6,187 nt of DNA from Thermotogaceae bacterium (GTDB taxonomy: Bacteria; Thermotogota; Thermotogae; Thermotogales; Thermotogaceae): the NCBI GenBank assembly GCA_021161105.1, contig JAGHBG010000155.1, positions 1-6,187 of the forward strand, written 5' to 3'. The stretch's first letter is position 1. The number at the start of each line of letters is the position of its first letter. Below, in pieces: positions 6,107-6,187 of the stretch. The notes beneath the pieces were generated by a model that saw only the letters and a list, made by a program, of their open reading frames with translations, did not search any database and had not been told where the DNA came from. A program made the translations under genes and the position numbers.

Positions 6107-6187
6107 TGCAGAAAATTGTACGATATAAACGCTGCAAATATGAAGAACCAATCCTGTAATAAACTAATGTTCCGTAGCATATGATTA
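6107..6187. other. Terminal stretch with no supported gene
   Basis: An ATG at 6106-6108 overlaps the stop of the second M42 gene (TAATG) and opens a 17-codon frame ending with TAA at 6157-6159. A second frame is open from 6107 to a TGA at 6182-6184 but has no convincing start. Neither resembles a known protein. No strong hairpin with a T-run is seen, so the operon's terminator is either weak or beyond the window. Confidence 0.4.

Noticed and set aside
4419..6180. Minus-strand open frames opposite the two M42 genes
   Set aside because: The full M42 active-site motifs are on the plus strand, and the opposing frames show no family features.
1..6187. CRISPR array, tRNA, rRNA, insertion sequence or prophage
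   Set aside because: I saw no regularly spaced repeats, no tRNA-like cloverleaf, no transposase or integrase motifs and no terminal repeats.

Overview
The window looks like a chromosomal segment of a bacterium of the phylum Thermotogota (Thermotoga/Kosmotoga-like; genus not resolved). This is inferred from protein similarity recalled from memory: the endonuclease IV and MinC read very much like the Thermotoga maritima proteins, and MinC next to tandem M42 aminopeptidases is an arrangement I associate with that group. The DNA is AT-rich. Ribosome binding sites are strong and often of the extended AGGAGGTGAT type, placed 3-5 bases before the start codon.

Left part (1 to about 1800) is accessory in character. 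A PIN-domain (VapC-like) ribonuclease gene at 97-549 is followed 13 bases later by a small basic protein gene at 563-754. Together they resemble a toxin-antitoxin-type pair. Convergent to them, on the minus strand, lies a gene for an archaeal-type P-loop ATPase (790-1790). It keeps a strong ribosome binding site and an almost full-length body, but a one-base loss near codon 10 puts its start out of frame with the rest. The first glycine of its Walker A motif is also replaced by arginine. It is best read as a young pseudogene, unless the frameshift is a sequencing error.

Right part (about 1800 to 6106) is one tight plus-strand operon of housekeeping genes behind an extended -10 promoter (TGATATAAT, 1851-1859). 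In order it encodes a UPF0173 metal-dependent hydrolase of the beta-lactamase fold, endonuclease IV (nfo), the division inhibitor MinC, and two paralogous M42 metallo-aminopeptidases. All four junctions overlap, by 11, 1, 1 and 8 bases, so translation is probably coupled. No minD or minE is in the window.

The last 81 bases hold no supported gene. I found no tRNA, rRNA, CRISPR array, insertion sequence or riboswitch. I do not see a clearly new biological system. The points most worth a second look are the broken ATPase, the PIN/small-protein pair, and the overlapping repair-division-peptidase operon.
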